The position numbers were made by a program, and so were the translations under genes. Below are positions 24,804 through 31,998 of a DNA stretch of 64,000 nucleotides, one piece after another. The notes beneath the pieces are model-generated. The model saw only the letters and a list, made by a program, of their open reading frames with translations. It had not been told where the DNA came from and searched no databases. Origin of the DNA: Macrococcoides psychrotolerans (GTDB taxonomy: Bacteria > Bacillota > Bacilli > Staphylococcales > Staphylococcaceae); contig NZ_CP124591.1 in assembly GCF_038095555.1 (NCBI RefSeq), positions 992,001 through 1,056,000 on the forward strand. Direction: 5' to 3'. Position 1 is the stretch's first letter. Every line of letters starts with the position of its first letter.

Positions 24804-24861
24804 TTTAAACACTCCTTATATGTGGTGTTACACGTATTATAGCATACACGTTCGCATGTAA

Positions 24862-24933
24862 CAAACATTTGTTCGTATTTTTATTGACATAGAACACACG
24901 TTCTGATAAAGTGTGAATACAAACAAATGTTCT
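24862..24933 (+). promoter_or_regulatory. SOS control region with three LexA-type boxes
   Basis: Box 1 CAAACATTTGTTCG (24862-24875) is nearest lexA. Box 2 AGAACACACGTTCT (24891-24904) contains GAAC-N4-GTTC and sits between TTGACA (24884-24889) and TAAAGT (24907-24912), so it would block the sosA-side promoter. Box 3 CAAACAAATGTTCT (24920-24933) is just before the sosA ribosome site. Boxes 1 and 3 each deviate by one base in one half. Confidence 0.85.
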
Positions 24934-24947
24934 AGGAGGAATTTGAT

Positions 24948-25169
24948 ATGACCGTTAGAATTTCTAAGGAATTTATACTATATTGTATCTTGTTTTTAAT
25001 GATTACGCTTTTTTCGGTACTTTATATAGAACAATCGCAAGCTATTTATTATAATGAAGCACCTAGATTTACCGAACAGATAGGAGAACAAGACAATGGC
25101 AGATTACCGCATTCCGATTCTTATCATGATCCTGTTTCCAATGGTGAGGTACTTGGTGTTGTAAATTAA
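24948..25169 (+). CDS. sosA: SosA-like SOS-induced cell-division inhibitor
   Basis: A 73-residue protein with one N-terminal membrane segment (FILYCILFLMITLFSVLYI) and a short polar extracellular tail. The position (divergent from lexA), LexA boxes in its promoter, size and topology match staphylococcal SosA, the membrane peptide that halts division during DNA damage, and functionally YneA of Bacillus. There is no LysM domain, so it is SosA-like rather than YneA-like. CTAGGAGGA precedes the ATG. Sequence conservation in SosA is low, so the call rests mainly on context. Confidence 0.78.
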   Translation: MTVRISKEFILYCILFLMITLFSVLYIEQSQAIYYNEAPRFTEQIGEQDNGRLPHSDSYHDPVSNGEVLGVVN

Positions 25170-25186
25170 TTAAAATATTTAATGTA

Positions 25187-25222
25187 TTATGAGTGTAGCC
25201 AGTTGGTTTCACTCGTTTTTTT
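25187..25222 (+). terminator. Terminator of sosA
   Basis: TGAGTG and CACTCG with an inner CCA/TGG pairing, then TTTTTTTT. It starts 18 bases after the sosA stop. Confidence 0.65.
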
Positions 25223-25253
25223 TGGTATCTTTATAATGAAAGGAATGAGAGTT

Positions 25254-25490
25254 ATGCTAGATGAAAATAAGATGAAGAGAATTAATGAACTAGCTCAGAA
25301 GAAAAAGACAGCAGGTCTTACGGAGGAAGAAGGTAAAGAACAGACTTTATTACGTAAAGAATATTTACAGTCCTTCAGACAGTCTTTCAAGAAAACGATT
25401 GAGAACACGACCGTCATAGACCCTGAAGGTAATGATGTAACACCTGACAAGGTGAAAGACATTCAAAGATTAAATAATATCAGAAAATAA
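25254..25490 (+). CDS. DUF896 / YnzC family protein
   Basis: A 78-residue soluble helical protein: MKRINELAQKKKTAGLTEEE, LLRKEYLQSFRQSFKKTIEN, then TTVIDPEGNDVTPDKVK. This is the DUF896 (YnzC) family, a small three-helix protein in the LexA/YneA neighbourhood of Bacillus and staphylococci, of unknown function. I start at ATG 25254, with AAAGGAATGAGAG upstream. An in-frame start at 25182 would read through the sosA terminator and is rejected; the ATG at 25245 cannot be excluded. Confidence 0.88.
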   Translation: MLDENKMKRINELAQKKKTAGLTEEEGKEQTLLRKEYLQSFRQSFKKTIENTTVIDPEGNDVTPDKVKDIQRLNNIRK

Positions 25491-25513
25491 ATTTTGTAGA
25501 TGGGAGCATTTAT

Positions 25514-27499
25514 ATGTTTAATGAAAAAGATCAATTGGCAGTAGATAGTATTAGAGCTTTAAGTATCGATCAGATTGAGGAAGCGAATTCGGGCCATCCG
25601 GGGTTACCTATGGGTGCGGCACCTATGGCTTACACTTTATGGACACGTCATCTTAATTTCAATCCGTCATCACATCATTTCTTCGATAGAGATCGATTTG
25701 TACTATCAGCAGGACACGGTTCAGCTTTGTTATACTCATTGCTGCATGTTTCTGGTGGACTAGAAATAGAGGAACTTAAGCAGTTTAGACAATGGGACTC
25801 TAAAACTCCGGGACATCCAGAATACCGTCATACTAAAGGTGTAGAAATCACAACAGGGCCACTAGGGCAAGGATTTGCGATGAGTGTCGGTATGGCGATG
25901 GCAGAAAAACATCTTGCTGCAACTTTCAATCAGCAGTCAGATATTATTGATCATTATACGTATGTATTAGTTTCAGATGGAGACTTGATGGAAGGTATAT
26001 CACACGAAGCTGCAAGTCTTGCAGGTCACTTAAAACTTAATAAATTAATTGCTTTATATGATTCGAATGATATCTCTTTAGATGGAGAGCTGAATAAAGC
26101 GTTCTCTGAAGATGTTAAAGGGCGTTTCGAAAGCTATGGCTGGGAACATATTTTAGTGTCCGATGGTAATGATATGGAAGCCATTGATAAAGCTATTTCA
26201 GTAGCGAAATCAAGTGATAGACCTACGATCATTGAAGTTAAGACAATTATTGGTTATGGTTCTCCGAATAAGCAAGGAACGAATGGCATCCACGGGGCTC
26301 CATTAGGAGGAGATGAGCGTAAGCTTGTATTTGAAGCATACGGTTTAGAGGCAGATAAGAAATTCCATGTAGATCCAGCCGTTTATGAAATATTCCAGCA
26401 GACGATGCTAAAACGTGCAAATGAAAAAGAGCAGTTATGGAATGAGAAATTTGCGCAATTAGAAAAAGAAAATGCTGAACTAGCACAACAGCTTAGACAA
26501 GCGATAGCTGGTGAATTAAATTCTGACTATGCGGAGGCTTTACCGGTATATGAGGCTGGTACATCAGCTGCTACCCGTGCAACGAGTGGTGATATGATCC
26601 AGGCAATCGCAAAAACAGTTCCTTCATTCTTTGGGGGATCTGCAGATTTAGCATCTTCTAATAAATCAAATGTTAAAGATACAGAAGACTTTTCGGCTGA
26701 AACGCCTGAAGGAAAGAATATCTGGTTTGGTGTCAGAGAGTTTGCAATGGGTGCTGCTTTAAATGGTATGGCTGCTCACGGTGGGCTTAAAGTATACGGT
26801 GCGACATTCTTTGTGTTTAGTGACTATTTGAAGCCGGCAGTAAGATTATCAGCGTTAATGGGCTTACCAGTCACATATGTATTTACACATGACTCAATAG
26901 CAGTTGGTGAAGATGGGCCGACACATGAACCAATCGAGCAGCTGGCTGGTTTACGAGCGATTCCTAACTTAAATGTGATTCGTCCGGCCGATGGTAATGA
27001 AAGCCGTGCCGCCTGGAAAATTGCGCTTGAATCAACTGATGCACCGACTGCACTTGTCCTTACGCGTCAGAACTTAACTGCGATTGATATTGAACAGGAC
27101 AAACTAGAAGCGGGAGTTGCACGTGGTGGTTATGTTGTATATCAGTCTGAGCATCCGGAGATATTAATAGTCGCAACTGGTTCGGAAGTGAATTTAGCGA
27201 TTGATGCAGCAAAAGTGTTAGAAAAACAAGGTAAAGGCGTTCAAGTGGTATCAATGCCGAACACTCAAAAATTTGATGCACAAGATAAATCATACAAAGA
27301 AGAAGTATTACCATCTTCAATTAAGCAGCGTGTTGCAATTGAAATGGCTGCTTCTGATAGTTGGTACAAATACGTTGGTCTGGATGGACTTGTAATTGGT
27401 ATTGATAAATTTGGTGCAAGTGCACCTGGAGAATTAGTTATGGAGAAATATGGATTTACTGTAGAAAATGTTGTAAATAACATTTTGAATATGAAGTAA
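25514..27499 (+). CDS. tkt: Transketolase
   Basis: A thiamine-diphosphate enzyme of the non-oxidative pentose phosphate pathway that moves two-carbon units between sugar phosphates. It has the N-terminal PP domain with SAGHGSALLYSLLH, TTGPLGQGF and the ThDP signature GDGDLMEGIS variant (SDGDLMEG). The Pyr domain with FGVREFAMGAALNG follows, then the C-terminal domain. At 661 residues it is complete. ATGGGAGCATTT precedes the ATG. The place after lexA and DUF896 is the same as in S. aureus. Confidence 0.97.
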   Translation: MFNEKDQLAVDSIRALSIDQIEEANSGHPGLPMGAAPMAYTLWTRHLNFNPSSHHFFDRDRFVLSAGHGSALLYSLLHVSGGLEIEELKQFRQWDSKTPGHPEYRHTKGVEITTGPLGQGFAMSVGMAMAEKHLAATFNQQSDIIDHYTYVLVSDGDLMEGISHEAASLAGHLKLNKLIALYDSNDISLDGELNKAFSEDVKGRFESYGWEHILVSDGNDMEAIDKAISVAKSSDRPTIIEVKTIIGYGSPNKQGTNGIHGAPLGGDERKLVFEAYGLEADKKFHVDPAVYEIFQQTMLKRANEKEQLWNEKFAQLEKENAELAQQLRQAIAGELNSDYAEALPVYEAGTSAATRATSGDMIQAIAKTVPSFFGGSADLASSNKSNVKDTEDFSAETPEGKNIWFGVREFAMGAALNGMAAHGGLKVYGATFFVFSDYLKPAVRLSALMGLPVTYVFTHDSIAVGEDGPTHEPIEQLAGLRAIPNLNVIRPADGNESRAAWKIALESTDAPTALVLTRQNLTAIDIEQDKLEAGVARGGYVVYQSEHPEILIVATGSEVNLAIDAAKVLEKQGKGVQVVSMPNTQKFDAQDKSYKEEVLPSSIKQRVAIEMAASDSWYKYVGLDGLVIGIDKFGASAPGELVMEKYGFTVENVVNNILNMK

Positions 27500-27500
27500 A

Positions 27501-27528
27501 TAAAAGGCTGTATATCAGCCTTTTATTA
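27501..27528 (+). terminator. Terminator of tkt
   Basis: AAAAGGCTG and CAGCCTTTT enclose TATAT, followed by ATTATT. It begins 2 bases after the stop. Confidence 0.75.
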
Positions 27529-27601
27529 TTTATAGAAAACATATTGAAAAAAAAGTTTGTTTTTAGTAAAATTTTAATGGTATAAGAAAGTGGGTGAACA
27601 A

Positions 27602-27832
27602 ATGGCTACTTGGATTTGGATATTGATTGTACTACTTGCATTAGCAGCAGGTGCTGCTTTAGGATTCTTCCTGGCAAGAAAATATATGATGGATTACTTG
27701 AAGAAAAATCCACCGATCAATGAAGAAATGCTTCGTATGATGATGATGCAAATGGGTCAGAAACCATCTCAAAAGAAAATTAATCAAATGATGCAGATGA
27801 TGAATAGAAATATGAATCAAAATCTTAAATAA
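27602..27832 (+). CDS. yneF: YneF / UPF0154 family membrane protein
   Basis: A 76-residue protein with one N-terminal membrane helix (IWILIVLLALAAGAALGFFLA) and the conserved cytoplasmic part RKYMMDYLKKNPPINEEMLR, MMMMQMGQKPSQKKINQMM. This is the YneF family, found next to tkt in Bacillus and staphylococci. Its function is unknown. I start at ATG 27602 (MATWIW), with GGTGA upstream; a GTG at 27590 overlaps that site. The Met-rich face resembles a protein- or RNA-binding helix, but no role is established. Confidence 0.93.
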   Translation: MATWIWILIVLLALAAGAALGFFLARKYMMDYLKKNPPINEEMLRMMMMQMGQKPSQKKINQMMQMMNRNMNQNLK

Positions 27833-27857
27833 ATAAAGGTCTTTAATGAGACGCCAA

Positions 27858-27897
27858 GACCCGTGAATGATTGTATGAATCACTCACGGGTCTTAAT
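27858..27897. terminator. Bidirectional terminator after yneF
   Basis: AAGACCCGTGA and TCACGGGTCTT with an inner TGATT/AATCA pairing, then AATGTTTT. It separates yneF from a convergent lipoprotein gene. Confidence 0.75.
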
Positions 27898-27929
27898 GTT
27901 TTAATTTTTAAAATCATTTATTGGACTGG

Positions 27930-28451
27930 TTATGTAGATTCAGCAGGAAGAGTTTCAGCAGAATCTGTTGTCTCAGTTTCAGCTATTTCTTCAGTAACAG
28001 GAATATCAGTTGCTTGTTCTGTTGGTGGTTCCTGAGTAACTGGCTGCTGTTCAGCAGGATATGTCTGTTCAGGAAGTGGTTCTACAGGTGCTTCTTGTAT
28101 TGGTGCTTCAATAACCGGTGCTTCTGTAGCCGCTTCTTCAGAAGATTCGATTGCTGGTGCTTCTGTTGATGGGCTTTCAGTCGCTGGTGCTTCAGTTGTA
28201 GGTACTTCTGTAGTAACGGTTTCGGAATCAACCGCTGTTTCAGTAGATTTTACGCGTTCTTTGACAGCTGTAATTTTTTTCTCTGCTTTTTCAGTTAATT
28301 TATTATCAGGCTTTATTTTATGGTGCTGTATTATTTCATTAGAAGGTTCATCACTAACTGAAGTAGTAATCTCTGGTGGACTCTCTCTATTACAGGCTGT
28401 AAGACTAATCAGACCCAGCATAATGCTAATTGACACTATCGGTTTTTTCAT
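27930..28451 (-). CDS. Low-complexity lipoprotein with Thr/Glu/Pro/Ala repeats
   Basis: A 173-residue secreted lipoprotein: signal peptide with lipobox SLTAC (Cys20), a short basic segment (KLTEKAEKKITAVKERVK) and then about 100 residues rich in Glu, Thr, Pro, Ala and Ser with loose repeats such as TEAPATES, TEAPVIEAP and EAPVEPLP. Such tails are disordered, anionic and resemble wall-spanning spacers. It has no catalytic domain. AGGAGGAAG precedes the ATG. Function unknown; a surface tether or spacer is a guess. Repeat number probably varies between strains. Confidence 0.8.
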   Translation of the reverse strand: MKKPIVSISIMLGLISLTACNRESPPEITTSVSDEPSNEIIQHHKIKPDNKLTEKAEKKITAVKERVKSTETAVDSETVTTEVPTTEAPATESPSTEAPAIESSEEAATEAPVIEAPIQEAPVEPLPEQTYPAEQQPVTQEPPTEQATDIPVTEEIAETETTDSAETLPAEST

Positions 28452-28603
28452 TGAACTTCCTCCTCGTTATTTATTTAAATATATCATATTTTATTCAATT
28501 ATTATTTATTTTTTATCAACTTTTTGTCACATTTAATTCATAAAAATCATCTTAATTTGAAGTGAATATTTGCTAAAATAGAATGGAATGGAGGTTTTTT
28601 TTG

Positions 28604-29278
28604 ATGAATGATATTACGATAGCGGTTGCATTTGGTGCAGGTTTATTAAGCTTTGTGTCTCCATGTGTATTACCGATATATCCAGCATTCTTATCCTATA
28701 TCACCGGTGTTGGTTATAATGATCTGCAAGATTCGAAGTTGAATCGAAATGCACTGTTACATACGATATTCTTTTTACTAGGTTTTTCAGTCGTCTATAT
28801 TTCTCTAGGTGTCGGTATCGGGATATTTTCGGACTTTTTACTGTCATATGACAATACAATACGTATGCTCGGTGGATTGCTCTGCATTATATTCGGATTG
28901 ATCATTTTAGGTATCTTTAATCCTAAACTATTGATGAAAGACCATAAATTCGAATTTAAAAATAAACCAGCAGGATTTTTAGGGTCGTTTTTAGTAGGTA
29001 TTGCATTTGCTGCTGGCTGGACGCCTTGTATGGGTCCGATTATTGGTGTAATTTTTTCTATGGCAGCTGTAAATCAATCACTCGCGCTTATATATATGAT
29101 TATGTATGTATTAGGATTTTGTATTCCTTTTTTCCTGCTGACATTCTTTATCACTAAAATTAATGTACTAAAGAAATATAGTCAGTTGTTAACTAAAGTT
29201 GGAGGGGTTATAATGATAATCATGGGCTTATTGCTATTCTTTGATAAGCTGACGGTTATCAATCAGTACTTTAGTTGA
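28604..29278 (+). CDS. ccdA: Cytochrome c biogenesis / thiol-disulfide transporter CcdA
   Basis: A polytopic membrane protein of 224 residues that carries reducing power across the membrane to extracytoplasmic thioredoxin-like proteins. The two redox Cys are in SFVSPCVLP (Cys21) and AGWTPCMGP, both in membrane helices as in the DsbD core. I start at ATG 28604 (MNDITIAV), with GGAGG 9 bases upstream; a start at 28583 would lack a site. ccdC follows 14 bases after. The order yneF, ccdA, ccdC, DUF2621 matches Bacillus. Confidence 0.93.
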   Translation: MNDITIAVAFGAGLLSFVSPCVLPIYPAFLSYITGVGYNDLQDSKLNRNALLHTIFFLLGFSVVYISLGVGIGIFSDFLLSYDNTIRMLGGLLCIIFGLIILGIFNPKLLMKDHKFEFKNKPAGFLGSFLVGIAFAAGWTPCMGPIIGVIFSMAAVNQSLALIYMIMYVLGFCIPFFLLTFFITKINVLKKYSQLLTKVGGVIMIIMGLLLFFDKLTVINQYFS

Positions 29279-29292
29279 AAGTAGGTTAAATC

Positions 29293-29769
29293 ATGTATTT
29301 TATCGTTTCTATGCTTGTTGCATTATTTATGGGTATGGCTGTTATTGTTGTCAGGATGAAAGCACAGAATTATCCGACGAATGTTAAGAAGATTATTTTA
29401 CCGCCATTTTTTATGTCTACAGGTGCACTTATGTACATATTTCCCTATTTTAGATTGACAACTATGGAGATAATAGAAGCTGTAGTTGTAGGGATGTTTT
29501 TTTCCATATTTTTAATTTTTACATCAAATTTTGAAGTGAAAGACCAGCAGATATATATGAAACGATCTAGATTATTTCCTTTGATTCTCATATCTCTTCT
29601 TGTCATCCGCTCAGCAATGAAATTTTTCCTGAGCAGTTCAATACATCCGGGTCAACTAGCAGGAATGTTCTTCCTGCTAGCCTTCAGTATGATAGTCCCG
29701 TGGCGTATTGCGATGTATAGAAAGTATATGAAAATTGCGCGTACAATAAATAACAGCAGTGAGCATTAG
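29293..29769 (+). CDS. ccdC: CcdC-family membrane protein
   Basis: A 158-residue membrane protein with about five hydrophobic segments and the conserved ILPPFFMSTGALMYIFPYFR and PGQLAGMFFLLAFSMIVPWR. It is the CcdC (YneJ) family, next to ccdA in Bacillus, where it accompanies cytochrome c maturation genes. Its biochemical role is unclear. No c-type haem motif protein is encoded nearby, so the unit may serve thiol redox rather than cytochrome c here. A strong terminator follows directly. Confidence 0.85.
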   Translation: MYFIVSMLVALFMGMAVIVVRMKAQNYPTNVKKIILPPFFMSTGALMYIFPYFRLTTMEIIEAVVVGMFFSIFLIFTSNFEVKDQQIYMKRSRLFPLILISLLVIRSAMKFFLSSSIHPGQLAGMFFLLAFSMIVPWRIAMYRKYMKIARTINNSSEH

Positions 29770-29788
29770 CTCACTGCTGTTATTTTTT
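29750..29788. terminator. Bidirectional terminator after ccdC
   Basis: AACAGCAGTGAGC and GCTCACTGCTGTT with loop ATTA, then ATTTTTTT. It overlaps the ends of both convergent genes. Confidence 0.88.
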
Positions 29789-30265
29789 TGCGATTTCAGA
29801 ATGCTCGAAGATTGAGAACTTCTGCTTTTCGTCATCAGCATATTTAAAATAATGCTCATATGGCGTATAGTCAATATTCAATTGATTGAGTTTTTTCTTC
29901 ATAAAAGGATGATCGCGTTTTGGAGTCGCAATGATATATCCCCTTAAAATATGATCAAGTTCAATATCTTCTGCACCTTCATCAAGTGCAATCTTCGAAA
30001 TTCGTCCGGCGATTCTTTCCTTAGCAACTTGTCTGAACAAATCTGGTACAGGGCTGACAAGTTCATTCAGAAGGTTGCGTGCATCGTCATTCCATAACGG
30101 AAGGGCTTTATTGATATAGTATTCCTGCCAGTCCAGTTCACTTTTACCATCGTCTTTCGGCAGCCTCTTTAGAAACTTTCTGAACATAAAGAACCCACCG
30201 ATAGTAAGCAACCCCATAAAGAGTATTGTCCATAAAAAAATTAAAATAATAAACCATTCATTCAC
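29780..30265 (-). CDS. DUF2621 (YneK-like) protein
   Basis: A 161-residue protein with one N-terminal membrane segment (FIILIFLWTILFMGLLTIGGF) and a soluble domain: ELDWQEYYINKALPLWNDDA, NLLNELVSPVPDLFRQVAKE and RIAGRISKIALDEG, with a C-terminal charged tail. This is the DUF2621 family, encoded next to ccdC (yneJ-yneK) in Bacillus; its role is unknown. The helical stretch resembles proto-chlorophyllide-reductase-like small domains only in outline. AGGTGATGACG precedes the ATG. It is convergent to ccdC. Confidence 0.82.
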   Translation of the reverse strand: MNEWFIILIFLWTILFMGLLTIGGFFMFRKFLKRLPKDDGKSELDWQEYYINKALPLWNDDARNLLNELVSPVPDLFRQVAKERIAGRISKIALDEGAEDIELDHILRGYIIATPKRDHPFMKKKLNQLNIDYTPYEHYFKYADDEKQKFSIFEHSEIAKK

Positions 30266-30358
30266 GTCATCACCTCATCACATATTATATAGAACTGAAA
30301 ATGTAATGTCTATCTAATAAAGATATGACGATATATATAGCGTAAAGGAGGTGAAACA

Positions 30359-30559
30359 ATGATAAAGGATGTTATTCTCGAGCTTGCTTTTGTTAAAGAA
30401 GTTACAGAAGAAGGTAAATCTATTATGAAAACACGTAGATTCAATCAGGTCGTTCTGAACATCACAGATGAAGAAGCGCGTGCTTTTGCGCTATTAGTTT
30501 CAAGACTTACTGGTGAGGTTTATGTATCTGTGAATAAGATTGAAAAGAAAGAAATATAA
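30359..30559 (+). CDS. DUF1659 family protein
   Basis: A 66-residue protein with the family pattern: an N-terminal strand, KTRRFNQVVLNITDEEARAF, ALLVSRLTGE and VYVSVNKIE. DUF1659 proteins are always small and typically paired with a DUF2922 protein, as here 23 bases downstream. The pair is widespread in Firmicutes and of unknown function. AAAGGAGGTGAAAC precedes the ATG, a very strong ribosome site that suggests high expression. Confidence 0.88.
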   Translation: MIKDVILELAFVKEVTEEGKSIMKTRRFNQVVLNITDEEARAFALLVSRLTGEVYVSVNKIEKKEI

Positions 30560-30582
30560 AAATTTAAGAAAGGAGAGATAAG

Positions 30583-30801
30583 ATGAAAACACTTCAGCTT
30601 AATTTTGTTACAGAAATCGGAAAGAATTATACGATGTCAATCATAAGACCTAAAGAAGGGGTGACATCTGAAGAGGTATTACAAGTAATGGAATCTTTGA
30701 TCAGTCAAAATTATATCACGACAAATTCAGGTGCATTAAAAGCGGTTAAATCTGCAAAACTAATTGATCGTACGGAACAGATTTTATTTGAAAATAAATA
30801 A
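30583..30801 (+). CDS. DUF2922 family protein
   Basis: A 72-residue partner of the DUF1659 protein. It has the family pattern TLQLNFVTEIGKNYTMSIIR, then EVLQVMESLISQNYI and the end ALKAVKSAKLIDRTEQILFE. No catalytic residues are evident. AAGGAGAGATAAG precedes the ATG. It ends in a strong terminator, so the two genes form their own operon between the ccd and sbcDC units. Confidence 0.88.
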   Translation: MKTLQLNFVTEIGKNYTMSIIRPKEGVTSEEVLQVMESLISQNYITTNSGALKAVKSAKLIDRTEQILFENK

Positions 30802-30825
30802 TAATGATCTCCCTGTCATTATCAG

Positions 30826-30853
30826 CACATCTCAGCAATGAGATGTGTTTTTT
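30826..30853 (+). terminator. Terminator of the DUF1659-DUF2922 operon
   Basis: CACATCTCA and TGAGATGTG with loop GCAA, then TTTTTTAG. Confidence 0.85.
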
Positions 30854-30879
30854 AGTATAATGATGTATGAGGTGAGCAC

Positions 30880-31998
30880 ATGAAAATCATGCATTTAGGG
30901 GACTTGCATATTGGCAAGACAATTAATCAGCAAAATTTATTAGAGGAGCAATCGATATTATTGAATAGGCTGGTTCAAGATATCAGGGAAGCGTCAATTG
31001 ATGTATTAGTGATTGCTGGAGATATCTATGATCGTTCAATCCCTTCCAGGGAGGCAATGAAGGTGTTTGAAACCTTTATCTATGAAGTGAACCAGGTGCA
31101 GAAAATTCCTGTACTGCTGATCAGTGGTAATCATGATAGCGCAGAACGTCTTGGCTATGGTAAGGCTTGGTATAAAGGGCATGAGATGCATATCGGCACT
31201 ACAATTGATGATGCTTTGAATCCGGTTTCGATCGATGGAGTTGACTTTTATCTTGTCCCTTACGTAGAACCGGTTGTTGCACGACACTACTTTGAAGACG
31301 ATAGTATTCGCACGCATCATGATACATATAAGAGAATCATTGAACAAATTGAACAGCGTATCGATAAAGGCAGAATAAACATTTTAGTAAGCCATCTATT
31401 TGTTACAGGAGGTATGACAACTGAGTCCGAAAGAGAAATCATCGTAGGTACAATAGAGAATGTCTCGCTCAAGCTTTTTGATGCATTCGATTATGTAATG
31501 CTCGGACATCTTCATACACCTGACGCAATACGTGATGAAAAAGTGTTCTATAGTGGAAGTATCATGAAATATTCGTTCGATGAAGTGCATCAAAGAAAGG
31601 GTTACAGAATTTTTGATCTTAAAAAGCAGCAGGTTAGTTTTATTACATTGTCACCCCCGAGAGATCTGGAATATGCTACTGGAACGTTTGGAGATGCAAT
31701 TAAAATGAAGTTAGCTGTAGATAGGAATTCATATTTAAAGCTTGAGTTAAGTGACATGGAGCATATCAATGATCCGATGTTCAAGCTTAAGCAAGTATAT
31801 CCGTATCTATTAGAATTAAAGCCAATGATAAACAATAGGGATATTCATTATAAACAAAGAGAAGTACAGCAGCTCTCACATCTGGAACTTGTCAAACAGT
31901 TTTATTTAGATATGACGGATAGTGAGATGGATGAAACGCAGACGTTATTAATAGAACAGCTTATTAATGAAAGTAGGTTAATGGATGAGACCGATTAA
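30880..31998 (+). CDS. sbcD: Nuclease SbcCD subunit D (Mre11-like)
   Basis: The nuclease half of SbcCD, which opens hairpins and cuts protein-blocked DNA ends. The calcineurin-like phosphoesterase motifs are visible in order: GDLHIGK (GDLH, about 7-10), GDIYDRS, SGNHDSAER, and the His motifs LVSHLF and GHLHTP. A C-terminal capping domain follows. At 372 residues it is complete. AGGTGAGCAC precedes the ATG. It overlaps sbcC by 14 bases, so the subunits are translated together. Confidence 0.96.
   Translation: MKIMHLGDLHIGKTINQQNLLEEQSILLNRLVQDIREASIDVLVIAGDIYDRSIPSREAMKVFETFIYEVNQVQKIPVLLISGNHDSAERLGYGKAWYKGHEMHIGTTIDDALNPVSIDGVDFYLVPYVEPVVARHYFEDDSIRTHHDTYKRIIEQIEQRIDKGRINILVSHLFVTGGMTTESEREIIVGTIENVSLKLFDAFDYVMLGHLHTPDAIRDEKVFYSGSIMKYSFDEVHQRKGYRIFDLKKQQVSFITLSPPRDLEYATGTFGDAIKMKLAVDRNSYLKLELSDMEHINDPMFKLKQVYPYLLELKPMINNRDIHYKQREVQQLSHLELVKQFYLDMTDSEMDETQTLLIEQLINESRLMDETD

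Noticed and set aside
27921..28169. Cys-, Trp- and Phe-rich 82-residue frame on the + strand
   Set aside because: It is the antisense of the repetitive Thr/Glu/Pro/Ala lipoprotein gene; the odd composition comes from the repeat and there is no ribosome site.
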